Assembly (NCBI GenBank): GCA_019454045.1
Contig: SKCR01038869.1
Span: forward strand, 45,366 to 109,365
Length of the DNA: 64,000 nucleotides
Direction of reading: 5' to 3'
From: Zanthoxylum bungeanum
Taxonomy: Eukaryota > Streptophyta > Magnoliopsida > Sapindales > Rutaceae
This document shows, one piece after another, positions 23,406 through 34,752 of this stretch. Position numbers and translations under genes: made by a program. The notes under the pieces were generated by a model. That model made no database searches, was not told where the DNA came from, and saw only the letters and a program-made list of their open reading frames with translations. The number at the start of each line of letters is the position of its first letter. Position 1 is the stretch's first letter.

Positions 23406-24590
23406 CACATACTGAACTGAGTCTGTCTCATCATATTCATGCATAATTGCCTCTTGGTTGATCTTTCTTGTATTATGTAGCCAATCATATTATTTGTATT
23501 CCTGTATTTATCCATTCTATGTGTTATTGGGATGATATTCAAGCATGATTAGGCTGTTAGCATGTTATTTGGTTAATATATTCATGAGATAGTATTCAAG
23601 CATGATTAGGTTGTTCTTAGTTTTCCATATCATATGATTGAGAAATGTTCATGAGATTGCCATGAGATGTTGCATGTTGTGATGAACTTGTTGATGTATG
23701 CATGTGAATTTAGAAGCATGATACTCTTGGAAATAAGTGTTACTTAAACTTGATTAAATTATTACATAAATCCTTTCATTATAAGTGACATAAGTAAGGG
23801 ACCATTCCGAACCCAACGGTTTGAGGTCTTCCCTTGCGAGGGGTGAGTGCGGCCTTAAATCTCATTTTCCTGGTTCACACCGGGTGGCGACTCCATCATT
23901 CTCCGGTTTATTCCCCCGTGGCTACTCCGTAATCCCGACCGGGCCGCGAGCCCGGGACAGCATGCGTCGCCCCAGATCCTGTGTCCCCACAGTCTCACGA
24001 GAAACGGACGTCGGAATGGGAAATTCAGAATAAGTACGTCATCAGATTCATTTCACAAGTTCACTGTTTTCGTTCGTGCTGCGTTCGTTACTTCGTTCGA
24101 ACGTCAAACAGATTGCGGGCGTTCGTTCCGCGTTCGAGGAGGCGTTCGAACGGTGTCAGTAATTCTGGTTTTGCTGCTAGCCTCACACCCAAGCCCAATT
24201 AACCCACCAAAGCCCATAAAACACATCTCAATTAATAAAACACATTTAAAACACATGGAAAATTAAATTAAATCTTAATTAAATTAAACATTGAATTAAA
24301 TAAAATATTTAAACCATTTACCAATTAAATAAAACATAAAATATAATCATACCTAATTAAGACAAATCAAATATATTAACTTCCTAACTAAACAAAATCA
24401 TATACTAAATTAAAAAGATGTCATGCCTAATTAAAATCAATCATAACCAATTAAAAATATTGTATTCCTAATCTAAACCAAATTTGTCCCCCATCAAATC
24501 CCTTACTTTCCTTGTCCAACACCAAATCAAATCCTCCCTTTAATGCCAAATCCCTTCCTTGTGAGACAAGGTGAAGCCCTAGCCATTCTC

Positions 24591-24598
24591 TATATAAA
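24591..24598 (+). promoter_or_regulatory. TATA box, second X LTR
   Basis: TATATAAA in the same context as in the first LTR (CCATTCTC before, CAACACCTCTCC after). Confidence 0.55.
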
Positions 24599-25779
24599 CA
24601 ACACCTCTCCAAGGCATTCCCCTCCCCTAGGGCACGCCCATTACAAGAAAAGAAGCAAAGAATTTCCAACCCTTTTCCCCTAGCTCATTCACACAAGAAA
24701 CACCCAAGCTCATACACACAACTCACACGAAAATCACAACACCCACAAGAAACACCCAAAACTTATTGACACAACTCTCCCCCACTCTCAATAATCGAAG
24801 ATCACAAACCAAAGAACCCTCATTGCCTTGACCAAAACACATCCCGAACAGCCCATTTACCTCATCAAAACAGCCCCCGAACCACACCATAACACAACCA
24901 AAAATCACACCCAAAATAGTAGCCAAAACATACCAAGAACAATAACTAAAATACAGCAGCAGAACAGTAGCAAAACGGCAGTGAATCGGAATCAAAAGCA
25001 GCAGCAAAAGACGGAGAACGACGACTCCAAACGGTGAGACAACGAACGAGAGCAGTGAACTAGTGAACCGGAAGAGTTGCGGAGCATCCACCCTTCCGAC
25101 GATCGTGTGCCGTACATCCGAGAGGTGATTTAAAAGGTTAGACCTGAGGGTACTTTTCACACTCATCTTTATTTGATTTTTGTTATTTATCTTGATCGTA
25201 TTTTAATTATTTGTTGAATCTTGTTTGTGTATGATGTGTGTTGTGGGTATTGGATGAATGGAAAAGTGTCGTCTCTTGTGGTATATAGGATGGAAACCCG
25301 GACATAAATTTCATAGCCGATTCCGAATGGACGGTAGTATGATCTGTACTCGGGATACAACTCCACGTACCACTTGAGTAAACGTCACACTCTTTTGTTT
25401 TATGTTGCTTCGGTTATTTATTTTTCGTTATTTGAATTCTGCATGTTACTTTTGTATGTGTGATACAATCGAGCGCATGGGCTTATTAAGTCGGATTAAA
25501 GGTCCCCTATTTGGAGGGGTTAAAATCCTTTACCACGATACTTTGCCGCGCCGGTTGATGTGTGTTCGGTTGAATGCAAGATATGTTCAATCGGATATAC
25601 TAAGTTTGATATGATTGTCTTTATTTTTATATGCATTGAGATAAGCGCATGGGCTTAGTAAGTGTGATGAAAGGTCCTCTAATTGAAGAGGTTAAAATCC
25701 TTTGCCACGATGCTTCGCCGCGCCTCGTATTTCGCTATTTGCTTTTTTATGTATGTATTGCATCACATTTTGTGCATCA

Positions 25780-26190
25780 GGTCAGTTCCCGTTCGAACGC
25801 GTTATCAAACACTATACGAACGCGACCCTTCTGTTTTCCGTTCGAACGCGTTTTACAAACATTACTCGAACGCGCATGCATTTTGTTTCATCAGGTCTCG
25901 ATCTGTTCGAACGTGTTATCGAATGCTATACGAACGCGAACCTTCTGTTTCCCGTTCGAATGCATTTTACAAACGCTACGTGAACGCACACGCACTTTCT
26001 TAGTCTTAGCATGCATCAGGTCTGGTTCCGTTCGAACACGTTCTCGAACGCTACGCGAACGCTTACGCACTTTCTTAGTCTTATCATGCATCAGGTCTGG
26101 TTCCGTTCGAACGCGTTCTCAAACGCTATACGAACGCGAACCTTCTGTTTACCGTTCGAACGCGTTTACGAACGCTACACGAATGCGCAC
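25780..26190 (+). repeat. Palindromic minisatellite, second X LTR
   Basis: Same array as at 22998-23405, with substitutions such as CGTTCGAACG to CGTTCGAATG or CGTTCGAACA that break single palindromes. Unit number is the same as in the first LTR, so the array predates the two-LTR state. Confidence 0.85.
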
Positions 26191-27724
26191 ACACTGAACT
26201 GAGTCTGTCTCATCATATTCCTGCATAATTGCCTCTTGGTTGATCTTTCTTGTATTATGTAGCCAATCATATTATTTGTATTCCTGCATTTATCCATTCT
26301 ATGTGTTCTTGGGATGATATTCAAGCATGATTAGGCTGTTAGCATGTTATTTGGTTAATATGTTCATGATATAGTATTCAAGCATGATTAGGTTGTTCTT
26401 AGTTTTCCATATCATATGATTGAGAAATGTTCATGAGATTGCCATGAGATGTTGCATGTTGTGATGAACTTGTTGATGTATGTATGTGAATTTAGAAGCA
26501 TGATACTCTTGGAAATAAGTGTTACTTAAACTTGATTAAATTATTACATAAATCCTTTCATTACAAGTGACATAAGTAAGGGACCATTCCGAACCCAACG
26601 GTTTGAGGTCTTCCCTTGCGAGGGGTGAGTGCGGCCTTAAATCTCATTTTCCCGGTTCACACCGAGTGGCGACTCCATCATTCTCCGGTTTAGTCCCCCG
26701 TGGCTACTCCGTACTCCCGACCGGGCCGCGAACCCGGGACAGCATGCGTCACCCAGATCCTGTGTCCCACAGTGTCCATAATCTACCCACCCATAAATTA
26801 TGACGACCACGGATAAACTTGCTGAATCATACAGGTCGAGATCATTGCATACGTGTAATCCATCTGTCACAGGTATTCAGATTATTTCAGAGATATAGAT
26901 AAAAACGTCAAATCTCTATAGGTATAATTATGTCGACGATTCCATTAGCAATCTCTTAATAACACTTAGAACTTACTTCTACATTGTACCACAAGCCCAT
27001 GGATTTAACAGATTGCTAATTCCATATTGAATACCTATACTCTGTACACAGAACTGACGAATCATATCTTGATAAGCACAAGATATCCTGAAGATCAGTC
27101 TACACCCAACGAACAAGCGTAGGTCTGATTTAAATAGATCGGTGACGTGACTGCCATGAAAGTGTGGATGATACCTCATACATCTATAGTGGTATCTCAA
27201 GTCGAAGGACCATTATGTTCACTTGACCCGAGAAGATTCCTATTGACGTTGGTGTACCATCAATTAGGAAATCTTCGGTGAGTCGTTCATTGTTTATCCA
27301 ATATAAACACCTACACGTCTATATGAGTCTCCCTAGAGTCATTATTCATTGGGATAAACCATCAGACCAAGTCTCGATATACGACATGTACTGGTCTCAA
27401 CGGATTTTACTAACTGACCCGTGTTAGTAAATCTTGACCTGAAACTTTATTTGATAATATACTTCTAGTAGTGACACTTCCCAATGTCAATTACAAACTA
27501 CTTTGTAACTGTGCACTACATTATATATTATCGGGTCTTTGTCTAATATATAAATATCACTAAATCATATATAGTATCAATCTAATCATAATTAGATCGA
27601 ATATGTATATAAAAGTAAGAAGTACTACCCTAAATAAGTAATATTATGGAAAAATGAATTGTTCGTATTCATGAATCGGACATGAATATGATCCGGATTG
27701 GCACTCCGAGCACCAACCCTAACA

Positions 27725-29517
27725 CCCCCAACGTACATTGAGTACTTCTATATTTTGGCAACTCATTATCAATCTTGTCTTATACATCAATATCAGATAC
27801 AAGCCTCTCAATGCAATCATACAAACCTTGCACAACTCCTTCATCCGAATCAATATTTGGATTTGAATAGAAAAATTATAGGTTTAAGTAATATCCAACT
27901 GCATGCAAAGGCCGATAAAGGTTGCAATTCCACCTTTGATCAATGATGTTGAAAACAAAGACATATTTTTCTTCTCTCCCATTAAAAGACTTGTCAATAG
28001 ATTCTTTGGCCTTATCCACGGCCTCATAAATATAACCCATATAAGGCTTTTTCTCACCATCAACCATTTGAAGTACACTAACAATGAGGCCGATTAATTT
28101 TAGAATATACAAAATATTTTTTCCAAAAGTTTGGCATCAAAATAATTTGTGTTGTTCTTTTCCCTCCTTCCTCCTTAGACCATTTACTACTATGTCACTT
28201 ATCTGAAGTGAACAACTTTCTCAAATTATTTTATTGGCTATGTATGGATCGCAATGTGATATAGGAAGTAGCAAATCTGGTCACTGTAGGCCTAAACAAT
28301 TCTTTATATGTAAAGTTTCTCATCAAATTTACCACACTCGTACTACTATAAATGTAACTGGTCTCACACACAGCCCTTTTCAATGTCCCATGTATTAAAC
28401 AGATATTCTCAATATCTTCAAGTATCAAATCAAGGCAATCAGCAGTACATGGTGACAAATACAAATGTTTTCTCTTTGCTTCCAACAATCTCCCTACAAA
28501 ATTCATATTTCATTGCACTACGTTAGTATACTATATCAACAATAAATAAATAAATCTTTATATATTTATAAAAGAATACATTCTACTACATAATTTGATG
28601 CATTATCGGCCACTACTTGCACAACATTTACTTCTCCGATTTCTTCAACAATTTCGTCAAGCATCTTGTACAAAGTATCTCCAGTTTTCACAAGGTTTGA
28701 AGCATCAATGGATTTGATATACACAGATCCCCTCGAAGAATTGACTAAAAAATTAAAATATCCCTATTAACCACTGAATCACGCCATCCATCCGATATAA
28801 TTGAGCATCCATATTTTGCCCATTCTTCTTTGTATACTTTCATTAATTTCTGGTATGTTGAACTTCCTTTGCCAACAATGGAACTCAGACCTCATGATAG
28901 CTAGGTGGTTTCATACCAGGCCCAAATTATCCAATTGATTCAACTGCTATTGTAAAATTATCTAATTTAACCTCATTAAATGGTATCCCAGCATCATACA
29001 ACCATCTAGCTAGGTCTCCACACGCTCTATCCATCAACTATTTTTTGCATGATTCATTTATTGCCATTTGCTTCAAATTTCCCTCTTTCAGATCCTTGAT
29101 AACCTTATCAGCATCAGAAGTAAAATATAATGCATTGGCCCCATTTATTTTGGCTTCTTTCACATTTGAGTTTGAGTAACAACCTCAACATCATCATCAT
29201 CATCAACATAAGTACCAATATCATCGAAGTGCGGACCATATTACTTTATTCCTTATCTTGAGATCTTTTAAGAAAATAATATATGATCTCCTTACTAACA
29301 TGAGGAGGACATCTACCATATTTGGTCACATTTCTATAGCCTCCGGCGAGATGCTGTTTCGACCTATTGACCCCCCCTTCACTAATTTTTCACAAAAATT
29401 ACACTTTAAAATGTTCTTATTCAAAGGATCAATCATGTGCGAATATTTCCAAGCGAGATCGATTTTTTTTACTTTTGCATGAGCCTTCGGATTCCATTCT
29501 GTACAAGAAATAAACAT
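27725..29517 (-). pseudogene. hAT transposase relic 1 (BED finger, DUF659), truncated
   Basis: Read on minus. A BED-type zinc finger lies at 29517-29326 (AWKYSHMIDPLNKN..LKCNFC). A DUF659-like region is at about 29070-28570 (SRGSVYIKSIDASN, VADNASNYV). It continues at 28506-28231 (GRLLEAKRKHLYLSPC.A.CLDLILEDI, the hAT middle) and 28112-27876 (MGYIYEAVDKAKESI.KSF). It is cut at 27725, where Copia LTR S begins, so the hAT C-terminal dimerisation domain is missing. Several stops and frame breaks make it inactive. hAT transposases cut and paste DNA and leave 8-bp duplications; none is visible here because both ends are lost or unclear. Confidence 0.8.
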
Positions 29518-30300
29518 TCAACTCACATTTTCAAGTATTACACGTTAACAATAAAGAATAAACAAATCAGGAAAATATTGATTTGATTTCACCCAATTTT
29601 TTAACATATAACAAGCAATAATTTTAGGGTTTCAACACCAATACTGATCGTTTTTTTTTACTTTTTCAATTTTCTCCAATTTCGGCAAAAAAGAAAAAAA
29701 AAACAGTAACAGATGAAGAAAGAAAAAAACAGTAACAAATGAAGAAATCAGAAAACAGTAACAGATGAAGAAAGAAACGGATTTGAAAAAGAAGAAAGAA
29801 AAAGATGAAAAAAGAAACAGAGGTGCATAACAGGTTTGGAAAAAAAATTGACGAAAAATAACTAAAGATCCATACCTTGTAATCAACGGTGGTGGAGACA
29901 GTGGGCGGTGGTGGAGAGTCGTTGGCGGTGGAGGAGATGGTCGGCTACAGTGCGTTGTTAGAGGCACACTGAGGCGCGCCTTGATGCGAGAGGCGCAAGA
30001 GGCTATGGGTGATGCGCATCTATACCGTCGAGGCGAGGCAACAAGATATTGTAATGTGAGAGTCTGGCAGTTGAAATGTTGGTTTTGGTGTCTCCAAGAG
30101 GCGTGACTTGGTGGTGCACGGCTCAAAATCTCATCTTGAGGTTATGAATTCGAATACAGAGAGTGCGTTTCTTGTAAGATACTGTGACAATCGGGGGTTT
30201 TATCTATTCCGCTTAAGCCGGAATAGATGATTTGGCGGCAGAATTTCCAACGATTCCAAAAAGAAAATGTTGGTTTTGGTGTTCTGTTTGGTTCACAAGA
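29518..30300 (-). other. Upstream part of hAT relic 1, no certain gene
   Basis: A/T-rich leader with CAGTAACAGATGAAGAAAG repeats (29700-29830) and a CCACC/GGTGG-rich stretch (29885-29965). On the minus strand the latter is open and Pro-rich and ends in a possible splice donor (AAG|GTATGG near 29875). This may be the 5' exon or leader of the hAT gene. I see no terminal inverted repeat. Confidence 0.35.
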
Positions 30301-31505
30301 AAATGTAGAGAAATTAGAACGAAACTAACAATAATTTATTTTCCTCTTTGAGACATGTTTATAGACATAAACATATGCTGTCTCATTAGAAATATAAAAC
30401 TATTGTAATATATTTAGCTTTCATTAAGTCAGCATTGCAGTAGACAAACGTGTGGTTTAGATTGTAAGTTTTGAATATTTCAATTGTAGGGGAATAAAGA
30501 AAATAGAAAAAAAAAATAATAATTTGTTTTGTGCATACATATAAGTAGAGGTTACTGAGTGTGTTTTGTTTTACATTTAGCTTTTGTAGAGTAATCCATA
30601 TTATAAATCAGGAAAACATAAAATTAATTATAACATTAAGAAAATAGAAGCCATTAGTCAAGCAGATTCCACAATCCTCACAGTGAAATTGCGTCTTCTT
30701 AATCTGAAATTTGTGCAGATCAAAGTTAACATTACTAGAGGAGATCACAGTTCTAATAGCAAAGAAGACTATACATTAATGAACAACATCAAGAGAGCAA
30801 TCTTTTCTTTTTCTATTTATTTTTTTTTAATTTTCTTATATTTTTTAATATGGAATTAAACTTAGAGAGTATGTTCACATCATCATCATAAAATTCGTAG
30901 ATCTCACAAATATTGTCTTATATTAAAACCACACTTAGTACAAACTTGAGCAACCTGAAATGTAAATGGATTCAATTGAATATATATTCAAGATAAACCC
31001 ATGGATCGCGCGGGTTCAAAGCTCGTTAAATTTATACAATCTAATATGCATTATATAATATATTCTAAGTCAATTGCTCAAAGCAGGTACTGAATTCCTT
31101 TGAAGGTGAAAGACGTTACAGATGCAGATATATTTGTTAAAGGGGAGCAGCTGCTCAAAAAACCAGCCAAGGTCTTGGCCACTAAAAGCAACAATGTGAG
31201 TACTTGCATTAAATTATGTTAGTCCATATAAACAATCATGCAACAATATATATATGAACCTGGTTAAATAATATCCACGAATAAAATACTTATGAAAAGT
31301 TTGAAAAGGAAGTTTCAAAGCTACTTAAAAGGGAGTATATATTCCAAATAAGGCTAAATAATTACAACTGGAAAGAAAGTTCAGTTCAATTTACGGTCGA
31401 GAAGACATATGAACCAATTGAAACAGCTACAGTATTAAGTGACTCTAAAAAAAAAAAAGAGGTAAACATACCAATTGCATAACCATGGTCAATTTACTAG
31501 GATAC
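30301..31505. other. AT-rich spacer, no gene assigned
   Basis: Host or very old repeat DNA with poly-A/T runs and no transposon signature. The only coding-like piece is an open frame at 31094-31195 (see that entry). After element B the same spacer resumes at 36811. Confidence 0.4.
31094..31195 (+). other. Exon-like open segment
   Basis: 34 codons (IPLKVKDVTDADIFVKGE and onward, rich in Lys, Val and Ala) end exactly at a good splice donor AAT|GTGAGT. A stop (TGA 31091) lies just upstream in frame, so an acceptor would have to fall inside. I do not recognise the sequence. It could be a relic exon of a disrupted host gene or chance. Confidence 0.2.
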
Positions 31506-31841
31506 TGAAGGATCCAACTACATGTCATTGCCAACCACCACCATTGCAAGCATCCAATACACTTTAGGTAGAGCTTTGAAAAATGATGCAAGCATCCAAA
31601 TTAACTTTAAGTGCATTTGTTGTTTTGTTGACTTTTGAGTCATGTATTTTACTAAAAATATGGAGCTCATTTGTGAGCTCAATTCATCCCAAAATATTAA
31701 GCTTCAAGTGAAGAAAGCTTAGAGAGTGTTAGAGCGTGAGGTATTTTATAAAGTGTTAAACACTTGTAAATTTCTATTAATGTAGTAATAGAATCGGCTA
31801 TTCCTCAAAAAATACTATTTAGTGATAAGAGAATCACAACA
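31506..31841 (+). repeat. 5' LTR of Copia B
   Basis: 336 bp, with TGAAGG and CAACA ends. The TATA element present in the 3' LTR (TATAAATA) reads TAAAAATA here (near 31653), so the promoter-bearing copy has probably lost its core. A small palindrome GAGCTCATTTGTGAGCTC follows in both LTRs. Confidence 0.92.
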
Positions 31842-32413
31842 AGTGGTATCGGTAGCTTTGGTTATACATTGGGGTCGTAAAATCGAAGAACAGAACTTGG
31901 TTTGGAAAATTTGGGTTTCGGGAAAGTTGTCAAAAATCAAATTTAAGCATACCATCAGCTTGTTCACGTCGAGACGAGTACGGTGGTATTTTTTGGCAAT
32001 CAAACCGACGTCTAGAGAGCCCGCACGCGCTAGGAGGGGAGTTGTCCATGTGCCCACGCGCCTGCTGGAGGTTAAAGACGACTACATCAGCGCACAGTCA
32101 ACAATACGTCAGCGCACAGTCAGCAACACATCAGCAGCCACGTCAGCGTCATGTGTCAGCCACAATAGCAAATTGGGTCCTACTTATGCCACGTCATCAT
32201 ACCTGGTAAATTTTATTGAGTCCCCAAAGTCTTAGAAATTTATATTTTAGCCCTATATGTTTTCGAAATTTACAAATTGGTCCATGAATCAAATTTGGAC
32301 CAATGAAGTGTCTAATCCATTATTTTCGATTGTTCCAGACACAATAATGACCTTCGATTTGTGAAAAGCAGCCCCGATTTTATCTTATTTTCATTTTAAA
32401 CTGTAAATTTAAA
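31842..32413 (+). other. Leader of Copia B with primer-binding site
   Basis: TGGTATCGGTAGC starts 2 bp after the LTR and resembles the initiator-Met primer site TGGTATCAGAGC with substitutions. 32085-32155 holds short repeats (CGTCAGCGCACAGTCA twice, then CATCAGCAGCC and CGTCAGCG). No coding sequence. Confidence 0.7.
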
Positions 32414-33600
32414 ATGAAAAATGAAGATTCCTCTTCTGGAGCGATGATCAAGCTGACAGCAACTAATTACTCCATCTGGAGGCCTCAGATGATAGATTAT
32501 TTGCACTGTAAAGATTTGTTCGATATTATCGAGGTGAATGGTGCGAGACCAGAATCTGTTAAAGAGTATGACTCTAATAAACTTAATAACAGAATTCTGG
32601 ATCAGATTAGACACTGAATCAGACACAGTATTTTCCACCACGTAGCACATAATACAAATGCTTACGAAATATGGATAAAATTGGAAGACATATTTCAGGC
32701 CAATACAGCTTATAATAAAGCCTTAATAATGAGACGTTTGGTGAACCTGAAGCTACAGAGTGGAACTTCCGTTGTAGAACACACCAATGAGTTCCAGAGC
32801 ATTGTGAATCAGTTGTCTGCAGTAGACATGCAACTGAAATATGAAGTTCAAGCCCTCTTACTACTCAGTTCTCTTCCTAATAGCTGGGAAACATTGGTGG
32901 TTATTCTCAGCAATTCAGCTTGAAGAGGCAAACTTACCATGACTATGATAAAAGATACCATGTCAAATGAGGAGGCCAGAAGAAAAGACGTGGGCACAGA
33001 TCAGACACAAGCCCTTGTCACGGAGAATCGAGGAAGACAAAAAGATAAAATTCGAGGTAGAGAGAGAGGTAAAAGCAAAAGCAGAGACAAATCCACAGAC
33101 AGAATAAAGCCTACCTATAAGTGCTACCATTGTGGCATAGAAGGCCACTTAAAGGTGAATTGCTGAAAGCTACAACGAGAGAAGGGTCAAGGCAATTCCC
33201 AGCCGAAGAAAAACGATGCTGAGACACTAGTAGTTGCCTCAAGAGATGTAGCTATCTGCTCCATTCAAGAAGAAACATGCCTTCACACCCCAACTCAAGA
33301 TGTTGAGTGAATGGTAGATACTGCAGCATCCTACCACTTCATCGCTCATAGGGATTTCTTCACAACATACAAAGTATGAGACTTTGGAGCAGTGAAGATG
33401 GGAAATACCAGTTCCTCTCAGATAATCGGAATTGGTGAAATTCAGATGCGGACAAATACAGGGTATATAATAACCCTGAAAGAGGTGAGACATGTTCCAG
33501 AACTTCAGCTTAATCTACTTTCGGGGGTAGCCATTGAAAAACAAGGCTATGCTAGCCACTTTAGCAATGACACATGAAAAATGATAAATGTGCCATGATC
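32414..33600 (+). pseudogene. Copia B gag and protease (in-frame TGA stops)
   Basis: ATG 32414 opens a frame (MKNEDSSSGAMIKLTATNYS, W..M..YL) with Copia gag features and a CCHC knuckle (CYHCGIEGHLKVNC near 33122-33163). The protease motif MVDTAASYHF follows at 33311, with DTAA in place of the usual DSGA. The same frame is kept from 32414 to about 33590 but is cut by TGA at 32615, 32921, 33164, 33308, 33377 and 33575. A frameshift near 33595 moves the rest into another frame. Five to six stops in one otherwise continuous frame, all TGA, is unusual. Confidence 0.9.
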
Positions 33601-34752
33601 GTCGCCCGAGTACATATTTGTGGCACTTTATACAAGACTCATATGAAGATATGTGCATAGAACCTCAATGTAGCTGAACATGAGGCTTCTCAAAATCTTT
33701 GGCAGTATAGACTCGGTCACATGAGTAAGAAAGAGTTGTCTACCTTGACAAAGAAGGATCTAATCACTGTCTCCAAGAATGTTGCTCTAGATCCTTGCAA
33801 TCACTATCTATTCGGTAAGCAACATAGAGTCTCCTTTAAATTCTCTTCTATGAGAAGATCAGATTTGCTGAGTCTGGTGCACTCTGATATTTTTGGTCCC
33901 TTGGAGGTTAATTCACTAGGCGGTAAACAATACTTTCTGAATTTTATTGACGATGCTTCTCGGAAAGTATGGGTGTATTTTCTGAAAACAAAGGATCAGG
34001 TTTTGAAATTTTTCAAATCGTTCCATGCCATGGAAGAACGTGAAACATGGAGGAAACTGAAGTTCCTCCACACAGATAATGGAGGCGAATACACGTCCAG
34101 AGAATTTGATGCCTATTACGGAAGCCACGGTATTCGACATGAAAGGACTGTTCCGCGCACTCCATTACATAATGGTGTTGCTGAAAGAATGAACCACACC
34201 ATTATGGAGAAAGTTAGAAGCATGATTAGCATGGCTAAGCTGCCAAAGCCATTCTGGGGAGAAGATGTTCGTGCCGCCTACTACCTGATCAACAGATCAC
34301 CATCTATACCGATGAATTTTGAGATTTCAGTGAAAGTATGGTCTAGTAAGAATCCCTCTTATTCTCACCTTAGAACATTCAGCTGTTTAGCCTTTGCACA
34401 TGTATCCAAGGAGCTCAGGCAGAAGCTCGATGCAAGGACTACTTCATGCATCTTCATAGGCTATGGAGAAAAGGAATTCAAATACAGGTTATGGGACTCG
34501 AAGGAAAAGAAGGTCATCAGAAGCATAGATGTAGTGTTTCTTGAAGACCAGATAATAAAATACATTGAAAAGCCCAAGATGTCTTCTAATTCTAATACCG
34601 ACAAAACAGATTCAAATCCAAACACAACCATAGTACCAACACCAGTGGCCACAGATAATGATGAGGTGCATGATATGTTAGAAGCAGAACCAGAGGAGGA
34701 AGATGAGGTTGAGAAGGGGGAGCTGCAACTCACTCCATCAGAGGCTACATGA
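33601..34752 (+). pseudogene. Copia B integrase (343-codon open piece)
   Basis: After TAG at 33658 the frame runs through LWQYRLGHMS (zinc-finger His) and CNHYLFGKQHRVSF, where the second Cys of the usual CxxC is Tyr. The catalytic core follows: HSDIFGP (Asp), HTDNGGEY (Asp), NGVAERMN (Glu). Then come the C-terminal segment (CIFIGYGEKEFKYRLWD) and an acidic Glu-rich linker (EAEPEEEDEVEKGE) to TGA at 34750. The DDE triad is intact, but the zinc finger is damaged and the frame is separated from gag. Confidence 0.9.

Larger units (their letters stand above)
13183..23991 (+). repeat. First LTR of X (interrupted by Copia A)
   Basis: Parts 13183-13504 and 21458-23991 join across Copia A, whose target duplication TAAAA is at 13500-13504 and 21453-21457. 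The uninterrupted second copy reads straight through the same point (24210-24260). It runs from TGTAGGC to GTGTCCCCACA. It contains a TATA box at 21808, a CA/AAC-rich leader (21840-22260), a doubled motif (22690-22945), a palindromic minisatellite (22998-23405) and a GC-rich end (23810-23991). Confidence 0.75.
13183..26771 (+). mobile_element. Gypsy-like element X: two abutting LTRs, no internal region
   Basis: X starts TGTAGGCACTGC and ends CCCACA, is flanked by GTGTC on both sides, and is inserted in LTR S. Without nested Copia A it is about 5.6 kb, made of two direct copies of one LTR-like sequence: 13183-13504 plus 21458-23991 (about 2.86 kb) and 23992-26771 (2.78 kb). The second copy lacks about the first 75 bp and follows the first with nothing between. 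A late phrase (GTGGCGACTCC, then GGGCCGCGA.CCCGGGACAGC) recalls the LTR ends of Tat/Ogre-type Gypsy elements. No gag or pol is seen. The TATA boxes read on plus. Superfamily is an inference; structure and target duplication are visible. Confidence 0.7.
23992..26771 (+). repeat. Second LTR of X (5'-truncated)
   Basis: It starts GTCTCACGAGAAACGG directly after the CCCCACA end of the first copy. That point corresponds to about base 75 of the first copy. From there it follows copy one to CCCACA at 26771, with few substitutions and small indels over 2.7 kb. Many stretches, for example 25167-25400 against 22384-22620, look identical. This implies a recent origin. Confidence 0.75.
12281..27724 (-). 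mobile_element. Copia LTR S, minus strand, split by element X
   Basis: 12281-13182 is the distal half and 26772-27724 the start-proximal half of one Copia LTR read on the minus strand. On minus it starts TGTTAGGGTTGGTGCTC at 27724. Plus-strand relatives at 19091 and 63422 show the same order across the break. The halves are separated by X with the duplication GTGTC (13178-13182, 26772-26776). No Copia coding sequence adjoins 27724, which abuts a hAT gene, so S is a solo or truncated LTR. Its distal end is probably cut at 12281, because related LTRs (for example at 50.9 kb) continue past this point. The outer flanks do not share a duplication. Confidence 0.7.

Noticed and set aside
22867..23415. 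182-codon frame with RSNALSN-type repeats (and its copy at 25649-26197)
   Set aside because: It translates the TTCGAACG minisatellite. Several frames are open at once and no family is recognised.
29632..30126. 164-codon minus frame with a Pro-rich part
   Set aside because: Upstream of hAT relic 1, with a Phe-rich tail from A-rich leader DNA. It may include hAT leader exon sequence but there is no evidence for a separate gene.
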